Source: Hymenobacter sp. 15J16-1T3B
GTDB lineage: Bacteria > Bacteroidota > Bacteroidia > Cytophagales > Hymenobacteraceae
DNA length: 64,000 nucleotides
Direction of reading: 5' to 3'
Assembly (NCBI RefSeq): GCF_020711235.1
Contig: NZ_JAJFAV010000013.1
Coordinates: 62,001 to 126,000, forward strand
The position numbers and the translations under genes are program-made. The notes under the pieces were generated by a model. It ran no database searches. It had not been told where the DNA came from and saw only the letters and a list, made by a program, of their open reading frames with translations. This document shows, piece by piece, positions 47,785 to 56,300 of this stretch. Position 1 is the stretch's first letter; each line of letters starts with the position of its first letter.

Positions 47785-48153
47785 TCAGACGCGCACCACC
47801 AGCACCTCGGCCGGGTTACCCAACTTGGCCACGGCCGAGGCCCAGGACTGCTGCACGTCCCACAAGCCGCGGTGCGGGTCGTCCGGAAATTGGTAGTTCA
47901 TGTAGCCCACCCCGACGTAGAAGCCGGCGAGGTTGCGGTGCTGCCCAACCCAGTTGCGCAGGCGGTACAGCGGGGCCCGGTCGGGCGCATCGGCGAAGAG
48001 CACCTCGCCGCCGTTGGCCTGGATTTCCTTGCGGGCCCGCCATGCCGGTTCGCCCGCGCGCGGCGCCACCAAATAGAGCTGGCGCGACGCAGCGCCGGGG
48101 TACTGCGTGACGAGCAGCAGCCGCGGCCGCGGGCTGGGTGATGGAGAGTCCAT
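47785..48153 (-). CDS. Hypothetical cargo protein
   Basis: A 122-residue protein. 'RPRLLLVTQYPGAASRQLYLVAPRAGEPAWRARKEIQANGGEVLFADAPDRAPLYRLRNWVG' suggests an alpha/beta fold, unassigned. It follows the next upstream gene by 1 nt, forming a minus-strand trio at the right end of the prophage. Confidence 0.6.
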   Translation of the reverse strand: MDSPSPSPRPRLLLVTQYPGAASRQLYLVAPRAGEPAWRARKEIQANGGEVLFADAPDRAPLYRLRNWVGQHRNLAGFYVGVGYMNYQFPDDPHRGLWDVQQSWASAVAKLGNPAEVLVVRV

Positions 48154-48154
48154 G

Positions 48155-48418
48155 CTAGTACGTGCTCCAGCCGGCGGCCATGATGCGCTGGTGATAGTCC
48201 TCTAAGAGGTCCGGCTCCACTTTCGTGTCTCGGCAGGTGACCACCGCCGACTTGCGAATCGGGTCGTAGTGGGTAGCATACACGGCGACGGCCCAGATGT
48301 GGCTGATCGGGGTGGTCAGCAGACTATGCGGGGGCAGGATTACCAGCTCGTCCACCTGCAGATAATACTCGCGGTGCTCGTCTGGGGTCACCAGGGAAAA
48401 GGTGAACTTGGTTGGCAT
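48155..48418 (-). CDS. Hypothetical cargo protein with TACCTTCG promoter box
   Basis: An 87-residue protein ('FTFSLVTPDEHREYYLQVDELVILPPHSLL...HIWAVAVYATHYDPIRKSAVVTCRDTK'), beta-rich, family unknown. TACCTTCG (48423-48430 on the minus strand) lies 4 nt before its ATG, as for murI, so it likely has its own promoter. The downstream gene is coupled. Confidence 0.6.
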   Translation of the reverse strand: MPTKFTFSLVTPDEHREYYLQVDELVILPPHSLLTTPISHIWAVAVYATHYDPIRKSAVVTCRDTKVEPDLLEDYHQRIMAAGWSTY

Positions 48419-48436
48419 GCGTCGAAGGTATCCGCG

Positions 48437-48561
48437 TTTTCACTACGTTACAAAATCCGGGTTGCGGTAGGCCAGGCCCAGCAGCTGCCGGCGGCTGAGC
48501 TGCACCGGCTTGCCGTCCTTGCGCAGCGTGTAGGTGTCGTAGCCGTTTTTCACTACGTTAC
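48437..48561. repeat. 15-bp direct repeat, 110 bp apart
   Basis: TTTTCACTACGTTAC occurs at 48437-48451 and 48547-48561. The first copy contains the stop of the 105-residue gene, the second lies in its coding part. May be a chance product of a local duplication. Confidence 0.5.
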
Positions 48562-48760
48562 GAATCAGCTGCCAGCCCCGCTTGCGGCCGTGCGCGGTGG
48601 TGTAGGGCAAATGCCAGAGGCGCTTGCGCGCGTCGACGCCGTAGCCGTCGTACGGCGCCCGCAGCAACCATTTTAATTGCTCGATTCCGGCAGGCGGCTG
48701 GGGCTTGGCCTGGGGCAGCCGGGCCACGCGCTGGCCGTTGACAAAGTAGTAGTGTTTCAT
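48443..48760 (-). CDS. Hypothetical protein at the right end of the prophage
   Basis: A 105-residue basic protein ('MKHYYFVNGQRVARLPQ...GRKRGWQLIRNVVKNGYDTYTLRKDGKPVQLSRRQLLGLAYRN'). Repeated Tyr/Arg-rich beta-hairpins recall small DNA-binding (NUMOD-like) modules, but this is not certain. ATG 48760 is chosen over an earlier in-frame start. It is the last gene before attR. Confidence 0.6.
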   Translation of the reverse strand: MKHYYFVNGQRVARLPQAKPQPPAGIEQLKWLLRAPYDGYGVDARKRLWHLPYTTAHGRKRGWQLIRNVVKNGYDTYTLRKDGKPVQLSRRQLLGLAYRNPDFVT

Positions 48761-48798
48761 GCGGCCCGGCCGCCCCAAAGCCAGTGCGGGCGGCCTGT

Positions 48799-48818
48799 TG
48801 TTTTACCGATGTTTTACC
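48799..48818. promoter_or_regulatory. Candidate integrase arm-binding sites, right end
   Basis: TGTTTTACC at 48799-48807 and 48810-48818, period 11 bp, same orientation as the pair at 8587-8606. Some 58 bp from the core in attR. Confidence 0.55.
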
Positions 48819-48874
48819 TACTGCTCAGATAATTGCCGTAACGCGCTGAAAATATGGGTCTTTTCGGGGTACGT

Positions 48875-48951
48875 TGGTGGAGGATACCGGATTCGAACCG
48901 GTGACCTGTTGCGTGCGATGCAACCGCTCTAGCCAGCTGAGCTAAACCCCC
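48875..48951 (-). tRNA. tRNA-Ala (anticodon CGC)
   Basis: Read on the minus strand the gene runs from 48951 to 48875 with an encoded CCA. Arms fold: D stem GCTC/GAGC, anticodon stem GTTGC/GCAAC with loop ATCGCAC (anticodon CGC, codon GCG), T stem ACCGG/CCGGT with loop TTCGAAT. Acceptor GGGGGTT/ATCCTCC contains the G3-U70 pair that marks alanine tRNAs. Its 3' half is the prophage insertion site. Confidence 0.95.
48876..48898. other. attR: tRNA-Ala 3' end
   Basis: Shares GGTGGAGGATACCGGA (48876-48891) with attL and CGAAC after two mismatches. It covers the CCA end, acceptor strand and most of the T arm, so the tRNA stays whole after integration. Confidence 0.88.
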
Positions 48952-49057
48952 AACGTTCGGACTGCAACATACTGGCTTTAGATGCCCGGCGCAAGTCCCG
49001 GGCAACGGGCTATTCCGCCGAAATGCGTATGTTGCTCAGCAAACCACTTTGCCTAGT

Positions 49058-49297
49058 ATGCACCGAAGCGTCATTCTGGAGGAAATCGACCAGGCGCTGG
49101 CTCACTACGATTCTTCCCACGGCCGTCCCGTTGCCATCGAGCTGGGCGAACGAAAATACACCCAGCTCATTCTGGACGTGGCCGGGCTGCACGCCGACGG
49201 CGGCGACCTTACCACCAACACCGGCCGCCCCCTCGCCTACCGCGGCCTGGAAATCCTGCGCGACGACGTACACCGCGACCGGGTACGGGTGATTTAA
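49058..49297 (+). CDS. Small conserved-looking host protein
   Basis: A 79-residue protein ('MHRSVILEEIDQALAHYDSSHGRPVAIELGERKYTQLILDVAGLH...LAYRGLEILRDD'), alpha/beta, no known function. First host gene right of the prophage; before integration it would have been next to tRNA-Ala and murI. An upstream in-frame TTG is less likely. Confidence 0.65.
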   Translation: MHRSVILEEIDQALAHYDSSHGRPVAIELGERKYTQLILDVAGLHADGGDLTTNTGRPLAYRGLEILRDDVHRDRVRVI

Positions 49298-49350
49298 CAC
49301 TGGCAAGGCCGACTTCCGCGTGGGGCTGCCTTCTTAGCCGTTGGCCGCCG

Positions 49351-49358
49351 TACCTTTG
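49351..49358 (+). promoter_or_regulatory. Bacteroidota -7 box of the ABC-F gene (TACCTTTG)
   Basis: A perfect TAnnTTTG match 5 nt before the ATG at 49364. No clear -33 TTG at the ideal spacing. Implies a leaderless or nearly leaderless transcript. Confidence 0.55.
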
Positions 49359-49363
49359 CGGCT

Positions 49364-51268
49364 ATGAATCTGCTTTCTGGCGAAAATCTCTCTAAAAATT
49401 ACGCGGACCGCTGGTTGTTCCGCGACTTAGCGTTTGGGCTGCAGCAAGGCCAGCGCGTGGCGTTGGTGGGTATCAACGGCGCGGGCAAAACCACTTTGCT
49501 GCGCATTCTGGCCGGCATCGAGCAGCCCGATACCGGACTGGTGTCGGTGCGCAAGGGCATCCGAGTGGCTTTTCTGGGCCAGCAGCCGCAGTTCGACGAA
49601 GAGCTGACGGTGGAGCAAACCATTTTCGCCTCGCAAAACGACACGCTGGCCGCCATCCGAGACTACGAGCACGTGGTCAACGACCCGAATCACAAGTCGG
49701 AGGAGTTGCAGCGGGTGATGGAGCAGATGGACGCGCTCAATGCCTGGGACTACGAGGCGCAGGTCAAGCAGATTCTGGGCCGCCTGGGCATTCTGGGGCC
49801 GCTGCTGGACCGGCCGGTGCGCCTGCTTTCGGGCGGGCAGCGCAAGCGCGTGGCCCTGGCGCGGGTGCTCATCGAGGAGCCGGAGGTGCTGATTCTGGAC
49901 GAGCCCACCAACCACCTGGACCTGGACACCATCGAGTGGCTGGAAAACCGGCTGGCCTCGCCCTCCCTCACCCTGCTGATGGTGACCCACGACCGGTACT
50001 TCCTGGATAAAGTGGCCAACGAAATCGTGGAGCTGGACCAGGGCCGCGTGCACCGCTACCAGGGCAACTACTCTTACTTCGTGGAGAAGAAAGCTGAGCG
50101 GGAGCAGATGGAAGCGGCCGAGGTGGAAAAAGCCCGCAACCTGCTGCGCAAGGAACTGGAGTGGATGCGGCGCCAGCCGCAGGCCCGCGGCACCAAGCAG
50201 AAGGCCCGCATCGACGCTTTCTACGAAACGCAGGAAAAGGCGAAAACCAAGCTCAAGGGCCCCGAGCTGGAACTGTCGGTGAAAACCACCCGGCAGGGCG
50301 GCAAAATCATCGAGGTGGAGCACCTGCACAAGCAGTTCGGCGACAAAGTGGTGCTCGAGGACTTCAGCTACGTGTTCAAAAAGAAAGACCGCATCGGTTT
50401 GATCGGGCCGAACGGGGCCGGCAAGTCGACGCTGCTGAACATGCTCACCGGCAAGCTGCAGCCCGATTCGGGCACCGTGGACGCGGGCCAGACCACCGTA
50501 TTCGGCTACTACACCCAGAACGAGCTGGAATTCGACGAGTCGCAGCGCGTCATCGACATCGTGAAGGAAGTAGCCGAGGTGGTGGAAATGGCCAACGGCG
50601 ACGTGGTGACGGCCTCACAGTTTCTGCAGCACTTCCAGTTTCCGCCGGCCCAGCAGTACACGCTGGTGAGCAAGCTGAGCGGGGGCGAAAAGCGCCGCCT
50701 GCAGCTGCTGCGCGTGCTCATCAAGAACCCCAACTTCCTGATCCTCGACGAGCCCACGAACGACCTGGACATCATCACCCTCAACATCCTGGAGGACTTC
50801 CTGCTGAACTTTGCGGGCTGCCTGCTTATCGTCTCGCACGACCGGTACTTCATGGATGCGCTGGTGGAGCACGTGTTTGTGCTGGAGCCCGGCGGCAAGG
50901 TGCGGCAGTTCCCCGGCAACTACACCGACTACCGCGAGTGGCAGAAGGAGCACGAAGCCGAGGAGTACGCCCAGCAGCAGGCCCGCACGGCCAAGGCGGC
51001 CGCCGGCGTCGCTCCGGCGGCCGAGGTGAAGGCTTCGGCGCCGGCCGCCCAGAAACGCAAGCTCAGTTTCGCCGAAAAAAAGGAGTACGAGACCCTGGAA
51101 AAAGACATTGAAAAGCTGGAAGCCCGCAAGCAGCAGCTGATCGAGCAACTGAACTCCGGCAGCGGCTCGCACACGGAGCTGGCCGGCTGGGCCGCCGAGC
51201 TGAAGCGCACCGACGCCGACCTCGACAGCAAGGGGGAACGGTGGCTGGAGCTGGCCGAGTTTGCCTAA
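49364..51268 (+). CDS. ABC-F family ATPase (Uup-like)
   Basis: A 634-residue soluble protein with two ABC domains and no membrane segments; ABC-F proteins act on ribosomes. Domain 1: Walker A 'GINGAGKTT', signature 'LLSGGQRKRVALA', Walker B 'VLILDEPTNHLD'. Domain 2: 'GPNGAGKST', 'KLSGGEKRRLQLL', 'FLILDEPTNDLD'. The interdomain linker (~240-310) and a C-terminal coiled coil (~545-634, 'KKEYETLEKDIEKLEARKQQLIEQL') match the Uup subgroup. Followed by a strong terminator. Confidence 0.94.
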   Translation: MNLLSGENLSKNYADRWLFRDLAFGLQQGQRVALVGINGAGKTTLLRILAGIEQPDTGLVSVRKGIRVAFLGQQPQFDEELTVEQTIFASQNDTLAAIRDYEHVVNDPNHKSEELQRVMEQMDALNAWDYEAQVKQILGRLGILGPLLDRPVRLLSGGQRKRVALARVLIEEPEVLILDEPTNHLDLDTIEWLENRLASPSLTLLMVTHDRYFLDKVANEIVELDQGRVHRYQGNYSYFVEKKAEREQMEAAEVEKARNLLRKELEWMRRQPQARGTKQKARIDAFYETQEKAKTKLKGPELELSVKTTRQGGKIIEVEHLHKQFGDKVVLEDFSYVFKKKDRIGLIGPNGAGKSTLLNMLTGKLQPDSGTVDAGQTTVFGYYTQNELEFDESQRVIDIVKEVAEVVEMANGDVVTASQFLQHFQFPPAQQYTLVSKLSGGEKRRLQLLRVLIKNPNFLILDEPTNDLDIITLNILEDFLLNFAGCLLIVSHDRYFMDALVEHVFVLEPGGKVRQFPGNYTDYREWQKEHEAEEYAQQQARTAKAAAGVAPAAEVKASAPAAQKRKLSFAEKKEYETLEKDIEKLEARKQQLIEQLNSGSGSHTELAGWAAELKRTDADLDSKGERWLELAEFA

Positions 51269-51303
51269 GCCCGATTCGGACTTCTCAAAAGCACCTTGCC
51301 AAT

Positions 51304-51358
51304 AAAAAGCCCGGCCTGCTTTGGCTGCCTTGCGCAGCTGGAGCAGGCCGGGCTTTTT
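51304..51358. terminator. Strong terminator after the ABC-F gene
   Basis: A perfect 17-bp stem (51304-51320 with 51342-51358) with A and T runs, so it can work both ways. No gene is seen in the next ~270 bp. Confidence 0.88.
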
Positions 51359-51631
51359 GGCTTGTCCGAGGCTCAGCCGCCGGTGAGGCGGGCGCGGCGG
51401 CAGCCGACGGCGCCGGGTTTCGGGCCGCGTGGGGCAGTCGGGGCCAAAGTGGCAGGGCCTGAACAACGTCCGCCACAACCGTTCAGCCGGGTACTCAGGG
51501 CTCATCGAGCCGGCTTGGGTTGAGACTTGACAATTTTTCACCCGGCTCCGTGCTACTTTTTCTCCTTTTCTGCATCCATTTCCTAAGCTCCCGCTTTTCC
51601 GCTCCGCTCCACCACCGAAAACACCTTAGCT

Positions 51632-52870
51632 ATGAAACAGCCCAACCTCGACCAGTGGACCACTGGCTTCGCGCTGGTGGCGTTTCTGGGCCTGTTCGTG
51701 GCCCCCTTGCTCTATCTGCAGGCCGGCCGGCGGCATGCCGCCGTAGGCTACGTGGTAGCCATTCTGACCCTGTTTTCGGTGACGCTGCTCTACTACGTGC
51801 TGTGGTGGAGCAACTACCTGCAGTATTTCCCTTACCTCAACGGCAGCGTGGAGCTGTTCACCCTGCTGTTTGGGCCGTTGTTTTACCTGTACCTGCGCAG
51901 CCTGGCCGGGCAGCCCGCGCGGCGCGGCTGGCACCTGCTGCCGTTTGCCGCGGCCTTGCTGCTGAACCTGCCCTGGGTGCTGCTGTCCCCGGCCCAGCGG
52001 CGCGCCCACTTGCAGGCCGGCGGCTGGCTGGCCGATTACCACCACGTGCTGCCCTGGCTGGCCCTCTCGCAGCTGCTGCTCTACGGATTGGCCTTGCTGG
52101 GGCTGCGGCACCGCTTCCGGGCCGGGCACCCCGCGGCGCGCTGGGTGCGCTGGCTCACCGTCTGCTACTGGGGCTTTGTGCTGGCCAACTGGTCGTACTA
52201 CCTGCTGGTGGACCTGCCGTTTTTCTCGCGCCGCTGGGACTACGGCATTTCCCTGGCCATGTCGGCCTTCATTTTCCTGGTGGCCGTGCTGGCCTACGTG
52301 CAGCCGCAGGTGTTTCAGCCGCTGCCGACGGCTACCGATTCTGCGGCGGCAGCCACGGCCACTGACCCGCACCGCGCTGCCGATACGATTGCGGCGGCAG
52401 CCACCCTTACTCCGGCTGAAGCAACTCCGGCCGACCGCGCGCCGCGCTACCTGCACTCGGGCTTGCCGCCCCACGTGGCGCAAGAACAGGCCCGACGGCT
52501 GCAGCAACTGATGCAGCAGGAGCGGCTGTACCGCCGCCCGGAGCTGCGCCTCGACACCCTGGCCGAGCGGCTGGGGCTAAGCCGGCACCACCTCTCGCAG
52601 GTGCTCAACGAGCAGCTCGGGCTCAATTTTTTCGAGTACCTCAACGCCCTGCGCGTGGCCGAGGCGCAGCAGCTGTTGCGCAAGACCTCGCGCCGCCGCC
52701 TCAACATTATCGAAGTGGCCTACGAGGTGGGGTTCAACAACAAAGTGTCGTTCAATAAGGCCTTCAAGCAAGCCACCGGCCTCACGCCCAGCGAATTCCG
52801 CCAACAGCTTGACGGTAACGCCGATGGGGATTTACCTTTTCCGCTGACGCCCGAACTGGAAAAAGGGTAA
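51632..52870 (+). CDS. Membrane-bound AraC-family regulator
   Basis: A 412-residue protein. Residues ~10-235 hold about seven transmembrane helices, and ~295-400 an AraC/XylS DNA-binding domain ('RLDTLAERLGLSRHHLSQVLNEQLGLNFFEYLNALRVAEAQQLL' and 'NIIEVAYEVGFNNKVSFNKAFKQATGLTPSEFRQQ'). Such 7TM-AraC proteins, common in this phylum, sense signals at the membrane and control nearby genes. The SusC/SusD pair 500 bp downstream is a reasonable target. Confidence 0.92.
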   Translation: MKQPNLDQWTTGFALVAFLGLFVAPLLYLQAGRRHAAVGYVVAILTLFSVTLLYYVLWWSNYLQYFPYLNGSVELFTLLFGPLFYLYLRSLAGQPARRGWHLLPFAAALLLNLPWVLLSPAQRRAHLQAGGWLADYHHVLPWLALSQLLLYGLALLGLRHRFRAGHPAARWVRWLTVCYWGFVLANWSYYLLVDLPFFSRRWDYGISLAMSAFIFLVAVLAYVQPQVFQPLPTATDSAAAATATDPHRAADTIAAAATLTPAEATPADRAPRYLHSGLPPHVAQEQARRLQQLMQQERLYRRPELRLDTLAERLGLSRHHLSQVLNEQLGLNFFEYLNALRVAEAQQLLRKTSRRRLNIIEVAYEVGFNNKVSFNKAFKQATGLTPSEFRQQLDGNADGDLPFPLTPELEKG

Positions 52871-53365
52871 GGTTTATCGGGCCTTACTCGCCGGGGTAGG
52901 TGGTCGGAGTCCTTAGGGCAGACCAACCTGCCGGGCTCATGCCACACCCGCTCCTGCTGCTTGCCCGCCTGATTTCCGCTCAAAATCCGGCCGGCTCCTC
53001 TCCGCTTACGGCTCCCCTGCCCCGCGGCGCCCTGCCGCGCCGTGGCCGGCTCGCGCGTGCCCTTCGCCTGGCTCCCGGCAGCCGTGGCGCCCAGCAGCCG
53101 CGCTGCATCCCTTGACTTTTTCGCCCCGGCGCCTCGGGGCCTTTGGCAAAGCGGCGGGCTGAACCTGCCGGACCCCGCGGCCGGGGTTGCAAACCCGGTC
53201 GTGCGCGAAAGTTTCCGCTTGGTGAGTGGGCGGAAACCCGGCCCCGGCGCAGAGCCGCGGGCCTTGCCCGGCCGTTCGGCCCGCTGCCCTTGCCCTTTCC
53301 GCCCGGCCCGCCGGCCGCGCGGCTCCGTCCAACTCTCACCTTCTAACACCCACACAACCTGCCTT
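52871..53365. other. Intergenic region upstream of the SusC gene
   Basis: About 495 bp, very GC-rich, with several small inverted repeats but no convincing gene or RNA. The reading frame of the SusC gene is open through much of it by chance (first useful ATG at 53366). It should hold the promoter of the susCD operon; no clear TAnnTTTG box was seen. Confidence 0.5.
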
Positions 53366-56300
53366 ATGAAACCAACCTTACTTCTAGTCGGCGTGCCTCT
53401 TGTGCTCCTCGTGGAGCCGGCGGCGGCCCAGACCCGCACCGTGTCGGGCACGGTGAAGGACCGGGCCACGGGCCAAGCCCTGCCCGGCGCCACGGTGCTG
53501 CTCAAGGGCACCACCACGGGCGCCTCCACCAACGCCGAGGGCACGTTTTCGCTGACCGTGCCGGCCGAGGGCGGCACCCTCGTTATCAGCTCCATCGGCT
53601 ACGCCACCATCGAGCAGGCCATTGGCAACCAGTCGACCTTCACCATCAGCTTGGCGGCCGGCACCGAGCAGCTGAGTGAGGTGGTGGTGACGGCCCTGGG
53701 CATCGAGCGGGAACGGAAAAGCCTGGGCTACGCGGTGGAAACGCTGGAAAACAAGGACATCACCCGCGCCAGTGAGCCCAACCTCGTGCGCTCCTTGCAG
53801 GGCCGCGTGGCGGGCGTGCAGGTGTCGTCGGCCTCGGGCGGGGCGGGCGGGGCCACGCGCATCGTCATCCGCGGGGCGCAATCGTTTACCGGCGACAACC
53901 AGCCGATATACGTGGTCGACGGCAACGTCATCAGCAACAACGCGGTGACCAACCTGAGCGCGGCCACCCCGCGCGGCAACGGCGACGACCTCAACAACGG
54001 CGTGGACTTGCCCAACCGCGCCGCCGACATCGACCCGAACAACGTGGAGTCGATTACGGTGCTGAAAGGGCCGGCCGCGGCGGCCTTGTACGGGGCGCGG
54101 GCGGCGTCGGGGGCCATCATCATCACCACCAAGAAGGGCGCCGGGCTCAAGGGCCGCTCCCAGATTGCGGTGACCAGCGCCGTGACCCTGGACCGTGTGA
54201 ACCGCCTGCCCAAGTTTCAGAACACCTACGGCTCGGGCACCGACGGCGTGTACGACCCGCAAAACAACGTGAGTTGGGGCCCGCGCATGGACGGCCGCCT
54301 CGTGCCCGACTGGCGCACCTACACCCTGGCCGACCCCAACGCGACGGTGGTCGATTCCATCCCGCTCACGCCCAAGCCCGACAACGTGCGGGACTTCTTT
54401 GAGACGGGCGTGACGACCAACAACGCGGTGTCGTTTTCGGGCTCCAACCAGGCCTCGAACTTCTACGTGTCGTTGGCCGACGTGCGCACCAAGTCGTTTA
54501 TTCCGAACACGACCTACAAGCGCACCAGCGTGAGCCTCAACGGCGGCACGCAGCTGTTTAACAAGCTGACGACCAGCGCCACGCTGACCTACGTGAAATC
54601 GGGCGGGGACCGGGGCGTGCAGGGCCAGTCGCGCTCCAACATCCTGCAAACCATCTACAACACCCCGCGCGACGTGGTCTTGACCGACCAGAAAAACTAC
54701 AACGACCCGCGCTACGACCTGACGGGCTACTACCTCGCCGGCTTCCGCAACAACCCCTACTTCCTGCTCGACAAAAACCTGCTCACCGACGACGTGGACC
54801 GGCTGTTCGGCACGGCCACCGTGAGCTACGACCCGCTGGACTGGCTGAATTTGACCTTCCGGCAGGGCGTGGACGTGTTTACGGACCGGCGCCGGCAGAC
54901 CATTGCCCAGGGCACCATCAACAACCTGGCGGGGCGCTACCTGGAAGACAACAACTTCGGGCGCAACCTGACCACCGACGCGCTCATCAACGTGACGCGG
55001 CGCTTCGGCGAAGATTTTACCCTGAAGGGCGTGTTCGGCACCAACTACCAGGAGCAGCTTACCTCGCGCACCGTGGCCGACGGCGTGGGCCTGGTCATTC
55101 CCGACTTCTACGACCTGAGCAACGCCAACGTGGTGACCAACAACAAGGTGGACACCAAGCAGCGCCTCCTGGGCGTGTTCGGCGACGTGCAGCTGGCCTA
55201 CCGCGAGTACCTGTATGTGGGCCTGACCGGGCGCAACGACTGGACCTCGACTCTGCCCAAGGCCACGCGCTCCTTCTTCTACCCCAGCGCCAACGTGGGC
55301 TTCATCTTCACCGACGCCTTCAAGCTGCAGAATAACTACCTGAGCTTCGGCAAGCTGCGGGCCAACATTGCCTCCGTGGGCAAGCCGCCGATTCCCTACC
55401 AGATCGACCCGGTGTTCGTGCGCTCGACGGTCGACAACGGCTTTCAGGCGCAGTACGTGTTCCCGCTGCAGAGCGTGCCGGGCTTCCGCGTGGGCAACGT
55501 GCTGGGCAACCCGCGGCTGAAGTCGGAGCTGACCACGGCCTACGAGGGCGGGCTGGAAATGCGTTTTTTCCAGAACCGGCTCGGGTTTGACCTGACCTAC
55601 TACAAGTCCGTCAGCAAGAACATCATCGTGAACGTGCCGGTGCCGGGCACCTCGGGCTTCACGGCCCAGACGGCCAACGCGGGCACCATGGAAAACCGCG
55701 GCGTGGAGTTGGCCCTGAACGCGACGCCGGTGCAGCTCAAGAACGGCTTTACCTGGGATTTGAACTTCACCTTCACCCGCAACCGCAACCGCGTGACCGA
55801 AGTGACCAACGTGACGCCCAACATCGGCGTGGGCGGTTTGGGCTCGGTGGCCCTGGAAGCCCGCGTAGGCCAGCCCTACGGCAGCTTCTTCGGCACCAAA
55901 ATGCTGCGCGACGATGAGGGCCGCGTCGTCATCGACCCGGTGTCGGGCTTCCCGCGCCTCGACCCGGTGCTGACCACTTTGGGCAACATCCAGCCGAAGT
56001 TCTTGGCCGGGGCCGGCACCACGCTGGGCTACAAGGGCCTCAGCCTGAACGTGCTCTTCGACACCAAGCAGGGCGGCAAGTTCTTCTCGAACACCATCAG
56101 CACCCTGCAGTTTGCCGGGGCGCTGGAGGAAACCACCGCCAACGACCGGCAGCCCTTCCTCTACCCGAACTCCGTCATTCCGAACCCGGACGGCTCGGGC
56201 ACCTACGTGCCGAACACCACGGTGCTGACGGACGGCGGCTTCAACTACTGGCGGCAGGTATCGACGGCGGGCGAAAATGCCCTCTTCAACGCCTCCTACG

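Larger units (their letters stand above)
8467..48898. mobile_element. Integrated prophage with contractile tail, inserted in tRNA-Ala
   Basis: The limits are set by the duplicated tRNA 3' end (8467-8489 and 48876-48898). Inside are a tyrosine integrase at the left end, a CI/LexA-like repressor, replication genes including a sliding clamp and helicase loader, terminase, portal, capsid, lysis genes, sheath, tube, tape measure and baseplate. Head genes resemble the Mu lineage (DUF935 portal, MuF, gp36, G) while integration is by tyrosine recombinase. A cargo region occupies 44.2-48.8 kb. No inactivating lesion was seen in the core modules, so it may be functional. Confidence 0.93.

Noticed and set aside
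48875-48951. T-T mismatch at position 6-67 of the tRNA acceptor stem as a sign of damage by integration
   Set aside because: As I recall, tRNA-Ala genes of this phylum often show the same mismatch with GGGGGTT/ATTCTCC-type ends; all other stems pair well.
51359-51631. Short open frames between the ABC-F and AraC genes
   Set aside because: They overlap the terminator or are Ala/Gly/Arg-rich with no start context; treated as intergenic.
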